DNA from: Pontibacter sp. HSC-36F09
GTDB lineage: Bacteria > Bacteroidota > Bacteroidia > Cytophagales > Hymenobacteraceae
Length of the DNA stretch: 64,000 nucleotides
Reading direction: 5' to 3'
NCBI RefSeq assembly: GCF_024171605.1
Contig: NZ_JALKAA010000003.1
Span: forward strand, 496,001-560,000
Shown here: in pieces, positions 41,510 through 50,389 of the stretch
Numbering within the stretch: position 1 is the stretch's first letter
Layout of the letters: every line of letters begins with the position of its first letter
Notes under the pieces: generated by a model
The model's input: the letters and a program-made list of their open reading frames with translations, nothing else
What the model was told of the DNA's origin: nothing
Database searches by the model: none
Made by a program: the position numbers and the translations under genes

Positions 41510-42373
41510 TTAACTGCTTAACTGGGGCTCCAATTCAAAATAGGCTTCTAAACTAAACTGACCAAGTGCTGGTGCTACACAGTCTACTTTGCTGACGGCA
41601 GTCATAAAAGTGAGTTTGTCATATAGGTTTCTGCTGAGCAAACGAACAAAAGGTAAAAGTGTTTCCACGTAGTCGAAAGGGATTTCAGTAACCCGGCCAT
41701 TATAGCTGGCTGCTTCACACACCAGCTGCGCCAGCTCCTGTCGGGTATAGGTGACAGGTCCGCCCAGTTCAAGGGTCTGGCTTGGTTTTCCGATGCAGGA
41801 AATGGCGATGCTGGCCAGATCGCCATCATAGATTGGGTTAATAAGTTTTTCGCCCTGTCCAAGCTGCCCGATTTGTCCTTTGCGCGCCTTAATCGCCATT
41901 TCCTCCAGCATAGAAAACAGTGCAACGGGCTTAAGAATCGTGTGAGTGAGTGAACTGTTTTGCAATGCTTTCTCAAAATTGGCATGTGCCTTAAAATAGG
42001 CAAGCTGCTGAAATTGCCCGGCTCCAAAGGCAGACACATAAATGAATTGCTTCACACCCGCCTTTTCTGCTTCTTTGAGCAGATGTAGATTTGCTTCGTA
42101 ATTAATGTCATGAAAAGAACCGATGCCGGTGTGACGAAGACTCAGATTTTTGCCAAGTGCTGATACCACCACCTCTACTTCCGTGCAACAACCTTCCAGT
42201 TCTTGTGGCCTCGTCGCATCGGCGAGCACGAGCTCTTCCGGATCAGGGAAAAGGGATTGTGCTTTTTTCAGATTGCGTGCCAATACACGCACTTCATATC
42301 CCTGTTGTTTCAGCTCCCGGAAAATATGCCTCCCCAGGTGCCCTGTTGCGCCGGCCAGTAGAACTTTTATCAT
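41510..42373 (-). CDS. NmrA/YbjT-like NAD(P)H-binding oxidoreductase
   Basis: A 287-residue atypical SDR. The ATG at 42373 gives MIKVLLAGATGHLGRHI with the GATGHLG cofactor motif at residues 8-14; an upstream ATG at 42460 adds 29 residues without family character. VVVSALG and KQFIYVSAFGAGQ follow, then LKPVALFSMLEEMA. The group includes complex I assembly-like NDUFA9 and quinone-reductase-like proteins. No catalytic YxxxK is evident. The function is unknown. Confidence 0.8.
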   Translation of the reverse strand: MIKVLLAGATGHLGRHIFRELKQQGYEVRVLARNLKKAQSLFPDPEELVLADATRPQELEGCCTEVEVVVSALGKNLSLRHTGIGSFHDINYEANLHLLKEAEKAGVKQFIYVSAFGAGQFQQLAYFKAHANFEKALQNSSLTHTILKPVALFSMLEEMAIKARKGQIGQLGQGEKLINPIYDGDLASIAISCIGKPSQTLELGGPVTYTRQELAQLVCEAASYNGRVTEIPFDYVETLLPFVRLLSRNLYDKLTFMTAVSKVDCVAPALGQFSLEAYFELEPQLSS

Positions 42374-42553
42374 ATAGAAGGGGTGTTCATTTTGCGTTAA
42401 TTCATATACGTGATAAGCAATTGATTTGCAGTGAATTAAAGGAAAAATACAATGCTGCATTACGTAATACCTGCAGCTTTGTTCAAAAATTCCTATCTTC
42501 GGCTATGCTTTTTGTAGGACAGAAAATAAACCCAATTCAACTGATACTACCGA

Positions 42554-43879
42554 ATGGTTTGCTTAAGTAAGTTCAGCAATGCCTTAGCGCTTGCTTCTAT
42601 ATGCCTGGGATTGGCGGCTTGTGTTCCGCTCGAGCAGCAAGGCTACGCCACATCGGGCAGTACGACGACACAACAGTCTGTACTCTACGAAGATTTTGTG
42701 TACGACACCAGCATACGCTCAGTGCAGTGCTACCGGGGCACGGGAGGGCCGGAAGCCGTGCTGGAGCCGGCCGTTGTTTCCATAGGCCAGGAGCAACCCA
42801 TCCTGCTCGAATTTGACCGCCTGAATGCCGGTCCGCAGCGATTGGTGGCCAAACTCGTGCATTGCAACGCCGACTGGACTCCTTCCGGTCTGAATGACGC
42901 ACAGTTTCTAAACGACTTCAACGAGTTTTTTATTACCGACGTGCAGAACTCGATCAACACCCGGGTGCCGTATGTACACTATCGTTTTCGTGTGCCGCGC
43001 GTGAAGCTTAGCGGAAATTATGTGCTGCAGGTTAGTGAGGAGGGAGGCAATCTGCTGTTGACCAGGCGTATACTGGTATACCAGAATTTGGTAGCAGTGA
43101 CAGCCAAACTAGGCGCGCCAACCGGGCCGGAGGGAAGGGCTGCACGCCAGCCGGTTGAGTTTAATGTATTCTACAAGGACTATGCGTTGGTAAATCCAGC
43201 GCAGGAAGTAAAAGCAGTGATGCGACAGAACCACCGCTGGGACAACGCCAAGGTATACCCGAAGCCAGCTTTTGTGCGTGACGACCAGCGCCGCCTGGAG
43301 TATGTGTTCTTCGAAGCCAAGGACCATTTTCTCGGCCTGAGCGAGTTCCGTTCATTTGATTCCCGCAGTATCCGCTTCAAAGGGCTAGGTATAGAACAGA
43401 TCAACCTGGAGGCAGTGCCGGTGCATATTCAGCTTCAGCCGGAGCGTAGCCGAGCCGGGTTAGCCTACAGCCAGGACCCTGATGCTGATGGCAAGATGTT
43501 GTATGGCAACAGGGAGTATGGCAACTCGATTGTGAATGCTGACTATACCTGGGTAGATTTTGAGTTGAAGGCGGGAGAGGAGCAGGGAGAGGTATTTATA
43601 CAGGGCGGAATGACCGATTGGCTGCTTAACGATGAGAGTCGGATGCGCTACGACCAGGAGCAACAGGCGTACAAAGGCAGACTGCTCCTGAAGCAGGGGT
43701 ATTACAATTACTTCTATGCGCTTAGGCCATCAAAGGGGCAGGCAGCCGATGCCAGTTACTTTGAGGGAAGCCATTTTGCCACAGGCAACTCCTACGATAT
43801 CCTAATATACTACCGTCCGCCGGGTTCCCGTGCCGACCTTCTGATAGGGTATGAAGAGGTCTTATTCAACAACCGATAA
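42554..43879 (+). CDS. DUF5103 protein, type IX secretion system plug protein
   Basis: A 441-residue lipoprotein: signal ending LGLAAC (lipobox) in the first 23 residues, then an N-terminal DUF5103 domain starting near YEDFVYDTSIRSVQCYRG with LEFDRLNAGPQRLVAKLVHCNADWTPS, ending with RILVYQNL and a C-terminal Ig-like domain. DUF5103 is the family of the plug protein that seals the SprA translocon of the T9SS. Its presence suggests that secreted T9SS cargo exists in this organism. It stands alone between convergent or divergent neighbours. Confidence 0.85.
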   Translation: MVCLSKFSNALALASICLGLAACVPLEQQGYATSGSTTTQQSVLYEDFVYDTSIRSVQCYRGTGGPEAVLEPAVVSIGQEQPILLEFDRLNAGPQRLVAKLVHCNADWTPSGLNDAQFLNDFNEFFITDVQNSINTRVPYVHYRFRVPRVKLSGNYVLQVSEEGGNLLLTRRILVYQNLVAVTAKLGAPTGPEGRAARQPVEFNVFYKDYALVNPAQEVKAVMRQNHRWDNAKVYPKPAFVRDDQRRLEYVFFEAKDHFLGLSEFRSFDSRSIRFKGLGIEQINLEAVPVHIQLQPERSRAGLAYSQDPDADGKMLYGNREYGNSIVNADYTWVDFELKAGEEQGEVFIQGGMTDWLLNDESRMRYDQEQQAYKGRLLLKQGYYNYFYALRPSKGQAADASYFEGSHFATGNSYDILIYYRPPGSRADLLIGYEEVLFNNR

Positions 43880-44017
43880 AGTCTCTACATAAATACCCAG
43901 TTGTGGGTATTTCGGAAAAGGTGTGGACGCTATACCTTTGAACATGACAATAGACTGATACGATCTGAGGTTAGCCTGCTATAAGCCCTTCTTATATGGC
44001 TAGCTTCAGTGACTATC

Positions 44018-44053
44018 AACTAAAAAGGCGGGAGTGATCCCGCCTTTTTAGTT
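44018..44053. terminator. Bidirectional terminator between DUF5103 and ychF genes
   Basis: AACTAAAAAGGCGGGA at 44018-44033 pairs perfectly with TCCCGCCTTTTTAGTT at 44038-44053 around a GTGA tetraloop. T-runs occur in the stem on both strands. It serves both convergent genes. A smaller 9-bp hairpin at 43891-43912 lies just after the DUF5103 stop. Confidence 0.92.
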
Positions 44054-44075
44054 GTGTAAAAGAATGTCTTAAACG

Positions 44076-45173
44076 CTATACGTTGAAGCGGAAGTGCATG
44101 ATGTCACCGTCCTGTACAACATAATCTTTGCCCTCTACTGCCATTTTACCGGCCTCTTTGATCTTCGCTTCGGACTTGTACTCCTGGTAATCTTTCAGTT
44201 TGATCACTTCAGCACGAATAAAGCCTTTCTCGAAGTCGGAGTGGATAACACCCGCAGCGGCAGGGGCTTTCCAGCCTTTACCGATTGTCCAGGCACGAAC
44301 TTCTTTTACACCAGCGGTAAAATAAGTGATCAGGTCAAGTAATTCGTAAGAGGCACGGATCAGCTTGTTCAGGCCAGACTCCTTCAAACCATACTCAGAC
44401 AGGAACATTTCTTTTTCCTCTGGATCCGTTAGTTCGGCAATCTGAGCTTCAATAGAGGCAGAAATTAGAACAACCTGTGCATTTTCGTTTTTCACGTGCT
44501 CTGCCAACGCTTTGGAGAATTCGTTGCCATCGTTCATGGAGTTTTCGTCCACGTTGGCAGCATAGATCACCGGCTTGTCAGTGAGCAGGTTCAGTTCGCT
44601 AACTGTTTCCTTGTCGTCTTCAGTAGCCTCGAGGCTACGGGCGTTCAGGCCCTGCTCCAGATGGTTCTTATATTTTTCGAGGCTGGCCAGCTCTTTCTTC
44701 GCTTTTGCATCACCTGCTTTTGCGGAGCGCTGTACCTTGATCATCATCTTCTCGATCGACTCCAGGTCTTTCAGCTGAAGCTCGGTATCGATAATCTCTT
44801 TATCAGAGATCGGATCTACTTTGCCGGCGACGTGCACGATATTCGGGTCTTCGAAGCAACGCACCACGTGAATGATGGCGTCAACCTCCCGGATGTTGGC
44901 CAGGAACTTGTTACCCAATCCTTCGCCTTTGCTGGCTCCTTTTACAAGGCCGGCAATATCCACGAACTCGATCACCGTTGGCAACACGCGCTGCGGGTTT
45001 ACCAGTTCTTCCAGGATCTGGAGGCGCTCATCAGGCACCGTGATAACACCCACGTTTGGTTCGATGGTACAGAAAGGGTAGTTGGCAGACTCTGCCTTGG
45101 CATTCGAAATGGCGTTGAACAAAGTGGATTTGCCCACGTTTGGCAGTCCCACGATTCCGCATCTTAGTCCCAT
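44076..45173 (-). CDS. ychF: YchF/OLA1-family redox-regulated ATPase
   Basis: A universally conserved cytosolic P-loop NTPase of 365 residues. [21 protein letters not shown] (G1), [17 protein letters not shown] (G3), then a coiled-coil insertion ([27 protein letters not shown]), a variant G4 motif that prefers ATP, and the C-terminal TGS domain ending [10 protein letters not shown]. It binds the ribosome and takes part in stress response. The length is standard. Confidence 0.97.
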   Translation of the reverse strand: MGLRCGIVGLPNVGKSTLFNAISNAKAESANYPFCTIEPNVGVITVPDERLQILEELVNPQRVLPTVIEFVDIAGLVKGASKGEGLGNKFLANIREVDAIIHVVRCFEDPNIVHVAGKVDPISDKEIIDTELQLKDLESIEKMMIKVQRSAKAGDAKAKKELASLEKYKNHLEQGLNARSLEATEDDKETVSELNLLTDKPVIYAANVDENSMNDGNEFSKALAEHVKNENAQVVLISASIEAQIAELTDPEEKEMFLSEYGLKESGLNKLIRASYELLDLITYFTAGVKEVRAWTIGKGWKAPAAAGVIHSDFEKGFIRAEVIKLKDYQEYKSEAKIKEAGKMAVEGKDYVVQDGDIMHFRFNV

Positions 45174-45249
45174 TTATCTTTATCTTGTTTTATATCAGGG
45201 TGCAAAGGTACGAAATTTCAGCAAGTTTAAAGTAGGGGGTGGGGGTATA

Positions 45250-45277
45250 AAAAAAGCCCGTGCTTGAAACACGGGCT
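45250..45277 (-). terminator. Terminator of the DUF3276 gene
   Basis: AGCCCGTG at 45255-45262 pairs with CACGGGCT at 45270-45277; on the minus strand TTTTTT follows. It lies 28 bp past the stop codon. Confidence 0.88.
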
Positions 45278-45305
45278 CTCGTTCGCTAAACTAAAAACGT
45301 GGAAA

Positions 45306-45662
45306 CTATTCCCACTTCAATTCTTCATCAAAAGATACCTCGGCTGCGGCCACCGGTATAGGAGTCGCCTCAGTTTCTGTTGGGTTCTCGAGAGCGGCAA
45401 GCGCCTCTTCTGTCAAAAGTTCAGATTTAACATGATCGATTGTGCCCTGTAATGCTTCCATGAACTTCACGAAGTCCTCTTTGTAAAGGAAGATTTTGTG
45501 TTTCTCGTACGAGAACTCATCATCCTTAAACTTGCGCTTGCTCTCTGTGATGGTCACATAGAAGTCATTTGAGCGAGTTGATTTCACATCAAAGAAATAC
45601 GTTCTCTTCCCTGCTCTTACCCTTTGGGAATAAATTTCTGCTTTGTCGTTGTTCTCTTCCAC
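45306..45662 (-). CDS. DUF3276 (PUR-alpha-like nucleic-acid-binding) protein
   Basis: A 118-residue protein with the PUR-repeat-like pattern: EIYSQRVRAGKRTYFFDVKSTRSNDFYVTITESKR and HKIFLYKEDFVKF. Known as DUF3276/BpuR-like proteins, which bind single-stranded DNA and RNA. The tail is acidic and ends in EELKWE. It lies divergent from the RlpA gene, with a -7-like TAGCTTTA box at plus 45697-45704. The role is probably RNA/DNA binding and regulation. Confidence 0.85.
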   Translation of the reverse strand: MEENNDKAEIYSQRVRAGKRTYFFDVKSTRSNDFYVTITESKRKFKDDEFSYEKHKIFLYKEDFVKFMEALQGTIDHVKSELLTEEALAALENPTETEATPIPVAAAEVSFDEELKWE

Positions 45663-45753
45663 CGTGTTATAGACGTTAAATTCAACTTTCTGAACCTAAA
45701 GCTAACATATTGTTCTGATATATAAAAATTTTTGAATTTAAAATTCGGTCATT

Positions 45754-45786
45754 TTGCAGCCCTGCAGAGAATAAATTCTATATTTG
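45754..45786 (+). promoter_or_regulatory. Promoter of the RlpA-like gene
   Basis: TATATTTG at 45779-45786 matches the -7 consensus. TTG at 45754-45756, 22 bp upstream, could be the -33 element. Confidence 0.55.
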
Positions 45787-45810
45787 TCACTGGACCATAT
45801 ATAGTATAGT

Positions 45811-46221
45811 ATGAATTTGCTTTCACTTATACTAGTATTTCTCTTTTCTTTCAACGCTAACACAGCGCTATATTCTGCTGACGGCAAGGCCTCTTACTAC
45901 GCCGACCGCATGCACGGACACCGGACAGCCAACGGCGAACGCTATGATAAAACGCAGCTGACAGCCGCCCACGCTACCTTGCCATTTAATACCTATATAC
46001 AGGTAACTAATGTGCGGAACGGCAAAAAAGTGATCGTGCGCATCAATGATCGTATGGCGCATAGCCGGCATCGTATCATCGACCTTTCGAGGGCAGCCGC
46101 TCAGGAGATCGAGTTGATCCGGGAGGGAATCGCCTCGGTTCAGTTGCACGAAGTTCCGGATGACGGACAACCCGAAATGACGACTATCGTTTCTGAGATA
46201 AAGCCGACCGGAAAAAAATAA
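45811..46221 (+). CDS. RlpA-like double-psi beta-barrel protein
   Basis: A 136-residue exported protein with signal peptide LLSLILVFLFSFNANTA. The mature protein is a DPBB domain: GKASYYADRMHGHRTANGERYD, TAAHATLPFNTYIQVTNVRNGK, VRINDRMAHSRHRIIDLS. RlpA members cut denuded glycan strands in septal peptidoglycan. The catalytic Asp in INDR is present. There is no C-terminal SPOR domain. It lies 14 bp before a DUF58 gene on the same strand and may be co-transcribed. Confidence 0.88.
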   Translation: MNLLSLILVFLFSFNANTALYSADGKASYYADRMHGHRTANGERYDKTQLTAAHATLPFNTYIQVTNVRNGKKVIVRINDRMAHSRHRIIDLSRAAAQEIELIREGIASVQLHEVPDDGQPEMTTIVSEIKPTGKK

Positions 46222-46234
46222 GCCCTATACCTGT

Positions 46235-47146
46235 ATGAAGAAGCCGCTCACCTTAGCCGATGTCCAGAAATTTGAGAACATGGAATTTCTGGCCAAGCAG
46301 CTGGTAGAGGGTTTTATCACGGGGCTGCACCAGTCGCCTTACCATGGTTTTTCGGTGGAGTTCTCGGAGCACCGCCTCTATAACAGCGGCGAAAGCACCC
46401 GCCACATCGACTGGAAGGTATACGCCCGCACCGACAAGCTGTTTGTAAAGCGCTTTGAGGAAGAGACCAATCTGCGCTGCCACATCCTGCTCGACGTTTC
46501 CCCCTCCATGTATTATCCGGTGGAGAACAACGGGAAACTGACCTTCAGCATACTCTGCGCGGCTGCTCTTGCCACCCTATTGCGCAAACAGCGCGATGCC
46601 GTTGGGCTAGTGACCTTCGCTGACAGCATCCGTCATCAAACGCCTGTCCGTTCCACCGCTTCGCATCTGCATACCTTGTTGTTGCTGCTCCAGAAACAGC
46701 TGGAAGAGGCCCCAACACGCGCCCAGACCGATGTGGCTTCCGTCATTCACCAGATTGCTCAGCAGATTCCGAAGCGCTCACTGGTTGTTATTTTGAGTGA
46801 TATGCTGGGCCAGCACGAAAACAGCGACGCCATTTTTGCAGCCCTGCAGCACCTCAAGCACCAAAAGCACGAAGTGCTGATCTTCCATGTGATGGACCGC
46901 CGCACCGAAGAGGAGTTTGACTTTGCTGAACGACCTTACGTGTTTGTGGATGTGGAGACAGGGCAGGAGCTGAAGCTGCAGCCTTCGCAGGTGAAGGAGC
47001 ATTACCGCAATGCCGTTGCCAACTACAAGCGCGAACTGGAACTGAAATGCGGCCAGTACAAGATAGATTTTGTTCCAGTGGATATCAGCGAGCCGTTTGA
47101 CAAGGTGCTGTACAGTTACCTGGTGAAGCGGGCAAAAGTAAGGTAG
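46235..47146 (+). CDS. DUF58 domain-containing protein
   Basis: A 303-residue soluble VWA-like protein: HQSPYHGFSVEFSEHRLYNSGESTRHIDWKVYARTDKLFVKRFEEETN is the DUF58 signature, followed by LLDVSPSMYY in the MIDAS position (DVSPSM) and SLVVILSDML. DUF58 proteins usually sit beside MoxR ATPases and Bat proteins. None is adjacent here; the neighbour is RlpA. A second DUF58 gene is at 61337-62218. The function may concern cell envelope assembly. Confidence 0.9.
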   Translation: MKKPLTLADVQKFENMEFLAKQLVEGFITGLHQSPYHGFSVEFSEHRLYNSGESTRHIDWKVYARTDKLFVKRFEEETNLRCHILLDVSPSMYYPVENNGKLTFSILCAAALATLLRKQRDAVGLVTFADSIRHQTPVRSTASHLHTLLLLLQKQLEEAPTRAQTDVASVIHQIAQQIPKRSLVVILSDMLGQHENSDAIFAALQHLKHQKHEVLIFHVMDRRTEEEFDFAERPYVFVDVETGQELKLQPSQVKEHYRNAVANYKRELELKCGQYKIDFVPVDISEPFDKVLYSYLVKRAKVR

Positions 47147-47177
47147 GTATAGCAGCAGGCGTTTTTTTGCTACCTCA

Positions 47178-47558
47178 TCAAGCTACTGGTTTCCCTGCCT
47201 CCTTCCAGGCTTTGAAGCCACCATCCATATGAGCGACATTCTCGTAGCCCATCTGTTTTAACGTAGCCGTTGCCAGGGCCGAACGTCCGTCGGAAGCGCA
47301 GTGCAGAATGAGGCGCTTGTTTTTGTCAAACTCCGGGCGATGGTAGGGCAAAGAGGAATCGGCGTAGAACTCCAACATGCCGCGCGGAGCATGTACAGAG
47401 CCTGCAATCTTACCATTTTGCTGCAGTTCATCGCTCTCGCGAATGTCAATCACTGTAGCATTTCCCTTTGAGATTTCTTCTTCCACCTGGTCAGGCGAAA
47501 GGTTTTCGATTTGCTGTTTGGCCTCATTCACCAAGTCAGTAGCGGATTTGTGTGCCAT
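47178..47558 (-). CDS. Rhodanese-like domain protein
   Basis: A 126-residue cytosolic single-domain rhodanese. ATVIDIRESDELQQNGKI is the CH2A-like start, and the active-site loop HCASDGRSA holds the catalytic cysteine; GYENVAHMDGGFKAWKEAG is the typical end. It moves sulfane sulfur between thiols or serves as a carrier. It faces the DUF58 gene convergently. The sulfur donor is unknown. Confidence 0.9.
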   Translation of the reverse strand: MAHKSATDLVNEAKQQIENLSPDQVEEEISKGNATVIDIRESDELQQNGKIAGSVHAPRGMLEFYADSSLPYHRPEFDKNKRLILHCASDGRSALATATLKQMGYENVAHMDGGFKAWKEAGKPVA

Positions 47559-47778
47559 CGTTTCGATATAAACTAAGTCTAAAGTAAAAGTTAGTTTTAT
47601 ATCGTTGTTGGTAATTGAATGTTGTGACTTTTAGTTAAAATATAAAGCGATGTGGTTTATTATTTCGTCTGTCGGCAAGGCAAAACTCGCTATACAAATT
47701 ATACAAATGGGTAATTGAATTGGTGTGGGACAACGTGCATACCTAACGAGTCCAGAAGCGCCTATGAACATGCAGATT

Positions 47779-48420
47779 TTACGTAGGCATATTGTCCAGC
47801 GACTGCCATAGGTATTTGCACGCAATGGTACGGTAAGGCCGCCAGTTCTCTGCAATTTCGAGCATCCTGGCTTTGAGTGCCTTGCCACTTTCCTCCAGGC
47901 CATAGTGCCGTTTCATGGCATTCTGTATACCCAGGTCATCGACTGGCATCACATCCGGCCTTTCCAAAGCAAACATCAGCAGCATTTCTACAGTCCAACG
48001 GCCGACACCCTTGATGTGGGTGAGGTGCTGGATCAATGCTTCATCCTCCATGGCGTCAATCACCGGATGTTCTAAGTTCCCGCCCTGCGCAAAAGCCGCT
48101 ACGTTCCGCACATACCCGATCTTCTGAAAGGAGAGCCCGGCACCTCGCAGCGTTTCGTCCGGCGTTTCGAGTACAAAGTGCGGGTGCGGGTGCGGGTAGC
48201 GGTCTGGGAAGAGTTCCCGGAAGCGCGCAAATATGGTTGCGGCGGCTTTGGTGCTGAGTTGCTGCGAGACGATGGCACTGAGCAGTTTAAAATAAACGTC
48301 TTCTGATCTTGAAGATTCCAGAGGCTTACCCCTGCCGACTATACCTACCAGTATCGGATCTTTTGAGAACACAGCCATCACCTCGGAAGCCGGAAAGTCA
48401 GGGAAATAATTTTCTGTCAT
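47779..48420 (-). CDS. DNA-3-methyladenine glycosylase II (AlkA-like)
   Basis: A 213-residue base-excision repair glycosylase of the HhH-GPD family. YFKLLSAIVSQQLSTKAAATI, the HhH segment LTHIKGVGRWTVEMLLMFAL and the PVDDLGIQ catalytic Asp motif are visible. It removes alkylated bases from DNA. There is no N-terminal AlkA domain, so it belongs to the short Bacillus/eukaryotic-like form. An inverted pair of AGGTATAG words lies between it and the aldolase gene. Confidence 0.9.
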   Translation of the reverse strand: MTENYFPDFPASEVMAVFSKDPILVGIVGRGKPLESSRSEDVYFKLLSAIVSQQLSTKAAATIFARFRELFPDRYPHPHPHFVLETPDETLRGAGLSFQKIGYVRNVAAFAQGGNLEHPVIDAMEDEALIQHLTHIKGVGRWTVEMLLMFALERPDVMPVDDLGIQNAMKRHYGLEESGKALKARMLEIAENWRPYRTIACKYLWQSLDNMPT

Positions 48421-48434
48421 GATCGGATTTTATC

Positions 48435-48475
48435 AGGTATAGGTATAAAAGAAGGTATAGCCAGTGGCTATACCT
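48435..48475. repeat. Three octamer words with an inverted pair at the aldolase stop
   Basis: AGGTATAG at 48435-48442 and 48453-48460, then CTATACCT at 48468-48475. The last two form a 10-bp inverted repeat, AGGTATAGCC and GGCTATACCT, with AGT between. The stop codon of threonine aldolase (TAG) is part of the last word. Confidence 0.85.
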
Positions 48476-49508
48476 CTACTTGTTTTTTGTTAAGCGAGTG
48501 CAGAACCTGCAGCACATGCTGCAACATCTCCTCGCTCACATCCAGGTGGGTCACGAAGCGCACCATCTGCGGCCCGAAGCTGGAAGCCCGGATATTGTTT
48601 TCAGCCAGCGCTGCTACAAAATCCGCATCCTTATACCTGTCGTTGAGTTTGAAAATGACGATGTTGGTCTGCACAGGGAGCACGAAGTCCACATAATCCG
48701 CTTCGTTCAAAACTGCTTCCAGCTGCTTTGCTTTTGCATGGTCTTCGGCCAGGCGCTCCACATGGTGCTCGAGTGCGTAAATGCCAGCTGCAGCAAGGTA
48801 ACCGCCCTGACGGATGCCGCCACCCAGCACTTTGCGGATGCGGCGCGATTTTTTTATGAAGTCTTTTTTGCCAAGCAGCAGCGAGCCGACCGGCGCGCCC
48901 AGTCCTTTGGAAAGGCAGATCGAAATACTGTCGAAGTACTTGCCATACTCCTGCGGATTCTCACCTGAAGCTACCAGCGCATTGAAAACACGGGCACCGT
49001 CCAGGTGCAGGGCGATGTTGTGGCGCTTGCATACCTCCGCGATTGCCGCAATCTCGGGCAAGGTATAGAAGGAGCCGCCTCCTTTGTTGCAGGTGTTTTC
49101 GAGCGCCACCAGGCGGGTAGGAGGGTAGTGGATGTTATCCGGACGGATGTGCGCCTCTACCTGAGCCGGCGTCATCTTCCCGCGCTCGCCGTGCACGAGT
49201 GCCACCGATGCCCCGGAGTTAAACATGATACCGCCTCCTTCATACTGGTAAATATGGGCCGTGATGTCGCAGATCACCTCCGTCATAGGCTCGGTATGGG
49301 CTTTGATAGCAATCTGGTTGGTCATGGTGCCGGAAGGGCAGAAGAGGCCGGCTTCCAGCCCGAAGAGGGCGGCTGCTTTCTGCTCCAGTGCGTTTATGGT
49401 CGGGTCTTCTTCGTACACGTCGTCGCCAACCTGGGCGGCGAACATCGCCTGCAACATGTCAGGAGTGGGCCTGGTAACGGTGTCGGAACGGAGGTCTGTT
49501 ATGTTCAT
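48468..49508 (-). CDS. ltaE: Low-specificity threonine aldolase
   Basis: A PLP-dependent enzyme of 346 residues that splits threonine to glycine and acetaldehyde. RSDTVTRPTPDML and DDVYEEDPTINALE begin the protein, and the PLP-lysine motif is SICLSKGLGAPVGS. LFCPSGTMTNQIA and HLDGARVFNA are further marks. The length is normal. It is divergent from the small basic protein gene at 49588. Confidence 0.95.
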   Translation of the reverse strand: MNITDLRSDTVTRPTPDMLQAMFAAQVGDDVYEEDPTINALEQKAAALFGLEAGLFCPSGTMTNQIAIKAHTEPMTEVICDITAHIYQYEGGGIMFNSGASVALVHGERGKMTPAQVEAHIRPDNIHYPPTRLVALENTCNKGGGSFYTLPEIAAIAEVCKRHNIALHLDGARVFNALVASGENPQEYGKYFDSISICLSKGLGAPVGSLLLGKKDFIKKSRRIRKVLGGGIRQGGYLAAAGIYALEHHVERLAEDHAKAKQLEAVLNEADYVDFVLPVQTNIVIFKLNDRYKDADFVAALAENNIRASSFGPQMVRFVTHLDVSEEMLQHVLQVLHSLNKKQVEV

Positions 49509-49554
49509 ATCGAATTTGATGCTAGATTTACTTTACTTTGTAAAAATAATAACT

Positions 49555-49562
49555 TACTTTTG
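49555..49562 (+). promoter_or_regulatory. -7 promoter box of the small basic protein gene
   Basis: TACTTTTG at 49555-49562 matches TAnnTTTG, 25 bp before the start. No well-placed -33 TTG is seen, but the region is AT-rich. Confidence 0.5.
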
Positions 49563-49587
49563 CCCTTCAAATTTAAATTTTGCAACG

Positions 49588-49770
49588 ATGGGAGTTACTA
49601 GACTTAAAAGAAAAGACCGTAAGAATAAGGCAAGAGCAAACAACAAGGTTGCCAGAATTAAGCAATTGCTTTTGACGCCAGTTATCAAGAACGTGGACAT
49701 GGACGAGCTGCGTGCTCAGTTCGGTGAAGCGCCAAAGAACAAGAAGGAAGAAGAAGCTTCTGCTGAGTAG
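49588..49770 (+). CDS. Small basic protein, 60 residues, function unknown
   Basis: The ATG at 49588 gives MGVTRLKRKDRKNKARANNK, then VARIKQLLLTPVIKNVDMDELRAQFGEA and an acidic end NKKEEEASAE. The first 25 residues carry about ten Lys/Arg and the last 15 are Glu-rich. It has a consensus -7 box and a strong terminator 79 bp past its stop, so it is a real monocistronic gene. A strongly basic N-terminus suggests RNA, ribosome or DNA binding. I do not recognise a family. Confidence 0.8.
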   Translation: MGVTRLKRKDRKNKARANNKVARIKQLLLTPVIKNVDMDELRAQFGEAPKNKKEEEASAE

Positions 49771-49848
49771 TCTTTTACGGCAAAGTAAAACCATCTGCCT
49801 GCCAACGCTGTGAAAGCTGCGGGTGGCGGGTTTTCCGAAGACTTCAAA

Positions 49849-49879
49849 GTGTGCTTGCACCAGCAGGCACGCTTTTTTT
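49849..49879 (+). terminator. Terminator of the small basic protein gene
   Basis: GTGTGCTTGC at 49849-49858 pairs with GCAGGCACGC at 49863-49872 (two G-U pairs) around an ACCA loop, followed by TTTTTTT at 49873-49879. It touches the stop codon of the convergent metallophosphoesterase gene. Confidence 0.85.
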
Positions 49880-50375
49880 ATGCCCTTTTGCCCAGTTCGA
49901 TCACCTGCAGGTCGAGCACCTTTCCCGCCTCTATAGTGAAGCGTACCATCGTGCGTACTTTGTGAAAGCCGTGCATGCCAGCTGCACCCGGATTGATGTG
50001 TAGCAAGTTGTTCAGGCTTTTGTCCGGCATCACTTTCAGGATGTGCGAGTGACCGGTAATGAAAAGTCCGGGAGGGTTTGCCTTGATCTGATCCCTGATA
50101 TCCGGATGGTACTTACCCGGATAGCCCCCGATGTGTGTCATGAGCACGTCCAGCCCATTGGCCTCAAATCGCAGCACTTTCGAGTATAGCACCCGGATGT
50201 CCTGCCCGTCGATGTTGCCATACACACCCCGGAGGGGGGCCACCTCGCTGAGACGCTCCGCCACCCGTGCTGTGCCGAAATCGCCGGCATGCCAGATCTC
50301 GTCCCGGTCGCCTAGCAGGCGCAGGATTTGATCGTCAACGTAGTCGTGTGTGTCAGAGAGGAGGCCTATCTTCAT
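49878..50375 (-). CDS. YfcE/MJ0936-like metallophosphoesterase
   Basis: A 165-residue calcineurin-like phosphodiesterase. ATG at 50375 gives MKIGLLSDTHDYVDDQ; an upstream ATG at 50423 adds 16 residues without family character. Motifs are LLSDTH, HAGDFG, VYGNIDGQD, MTHIGG and FITGHSHILKV, the full metal-binding set. The substrate is unknown. It begins 14 bp downstream of the pyrE stop, so the two are an operon. Confidence 0.92.
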   Translation of the reverse strand: MKIGLLSDTHDYVDDQILRLLGDRDEIWHAGDFGTARVAERLSEVAPLRGVYGNIDGQDIRVLYSKVLRFEANGLDVLMTHIGGYPGKYHPDIRDQIKANPPGLFITGHSHILKVMPDKSLNNLLHINPGAAGMHGFHKVRTMVRFTIEAGKVLDLQVIELGKRA

Positions 50376-50389
50376 ATTATCTTGGTTTC

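Noticed and set aside
42154..42570. Plus-strand frames over the 5' part of the NmrA-like gene
   Set aside because: Antisense to a family-assigned gene, and no homology or start context.
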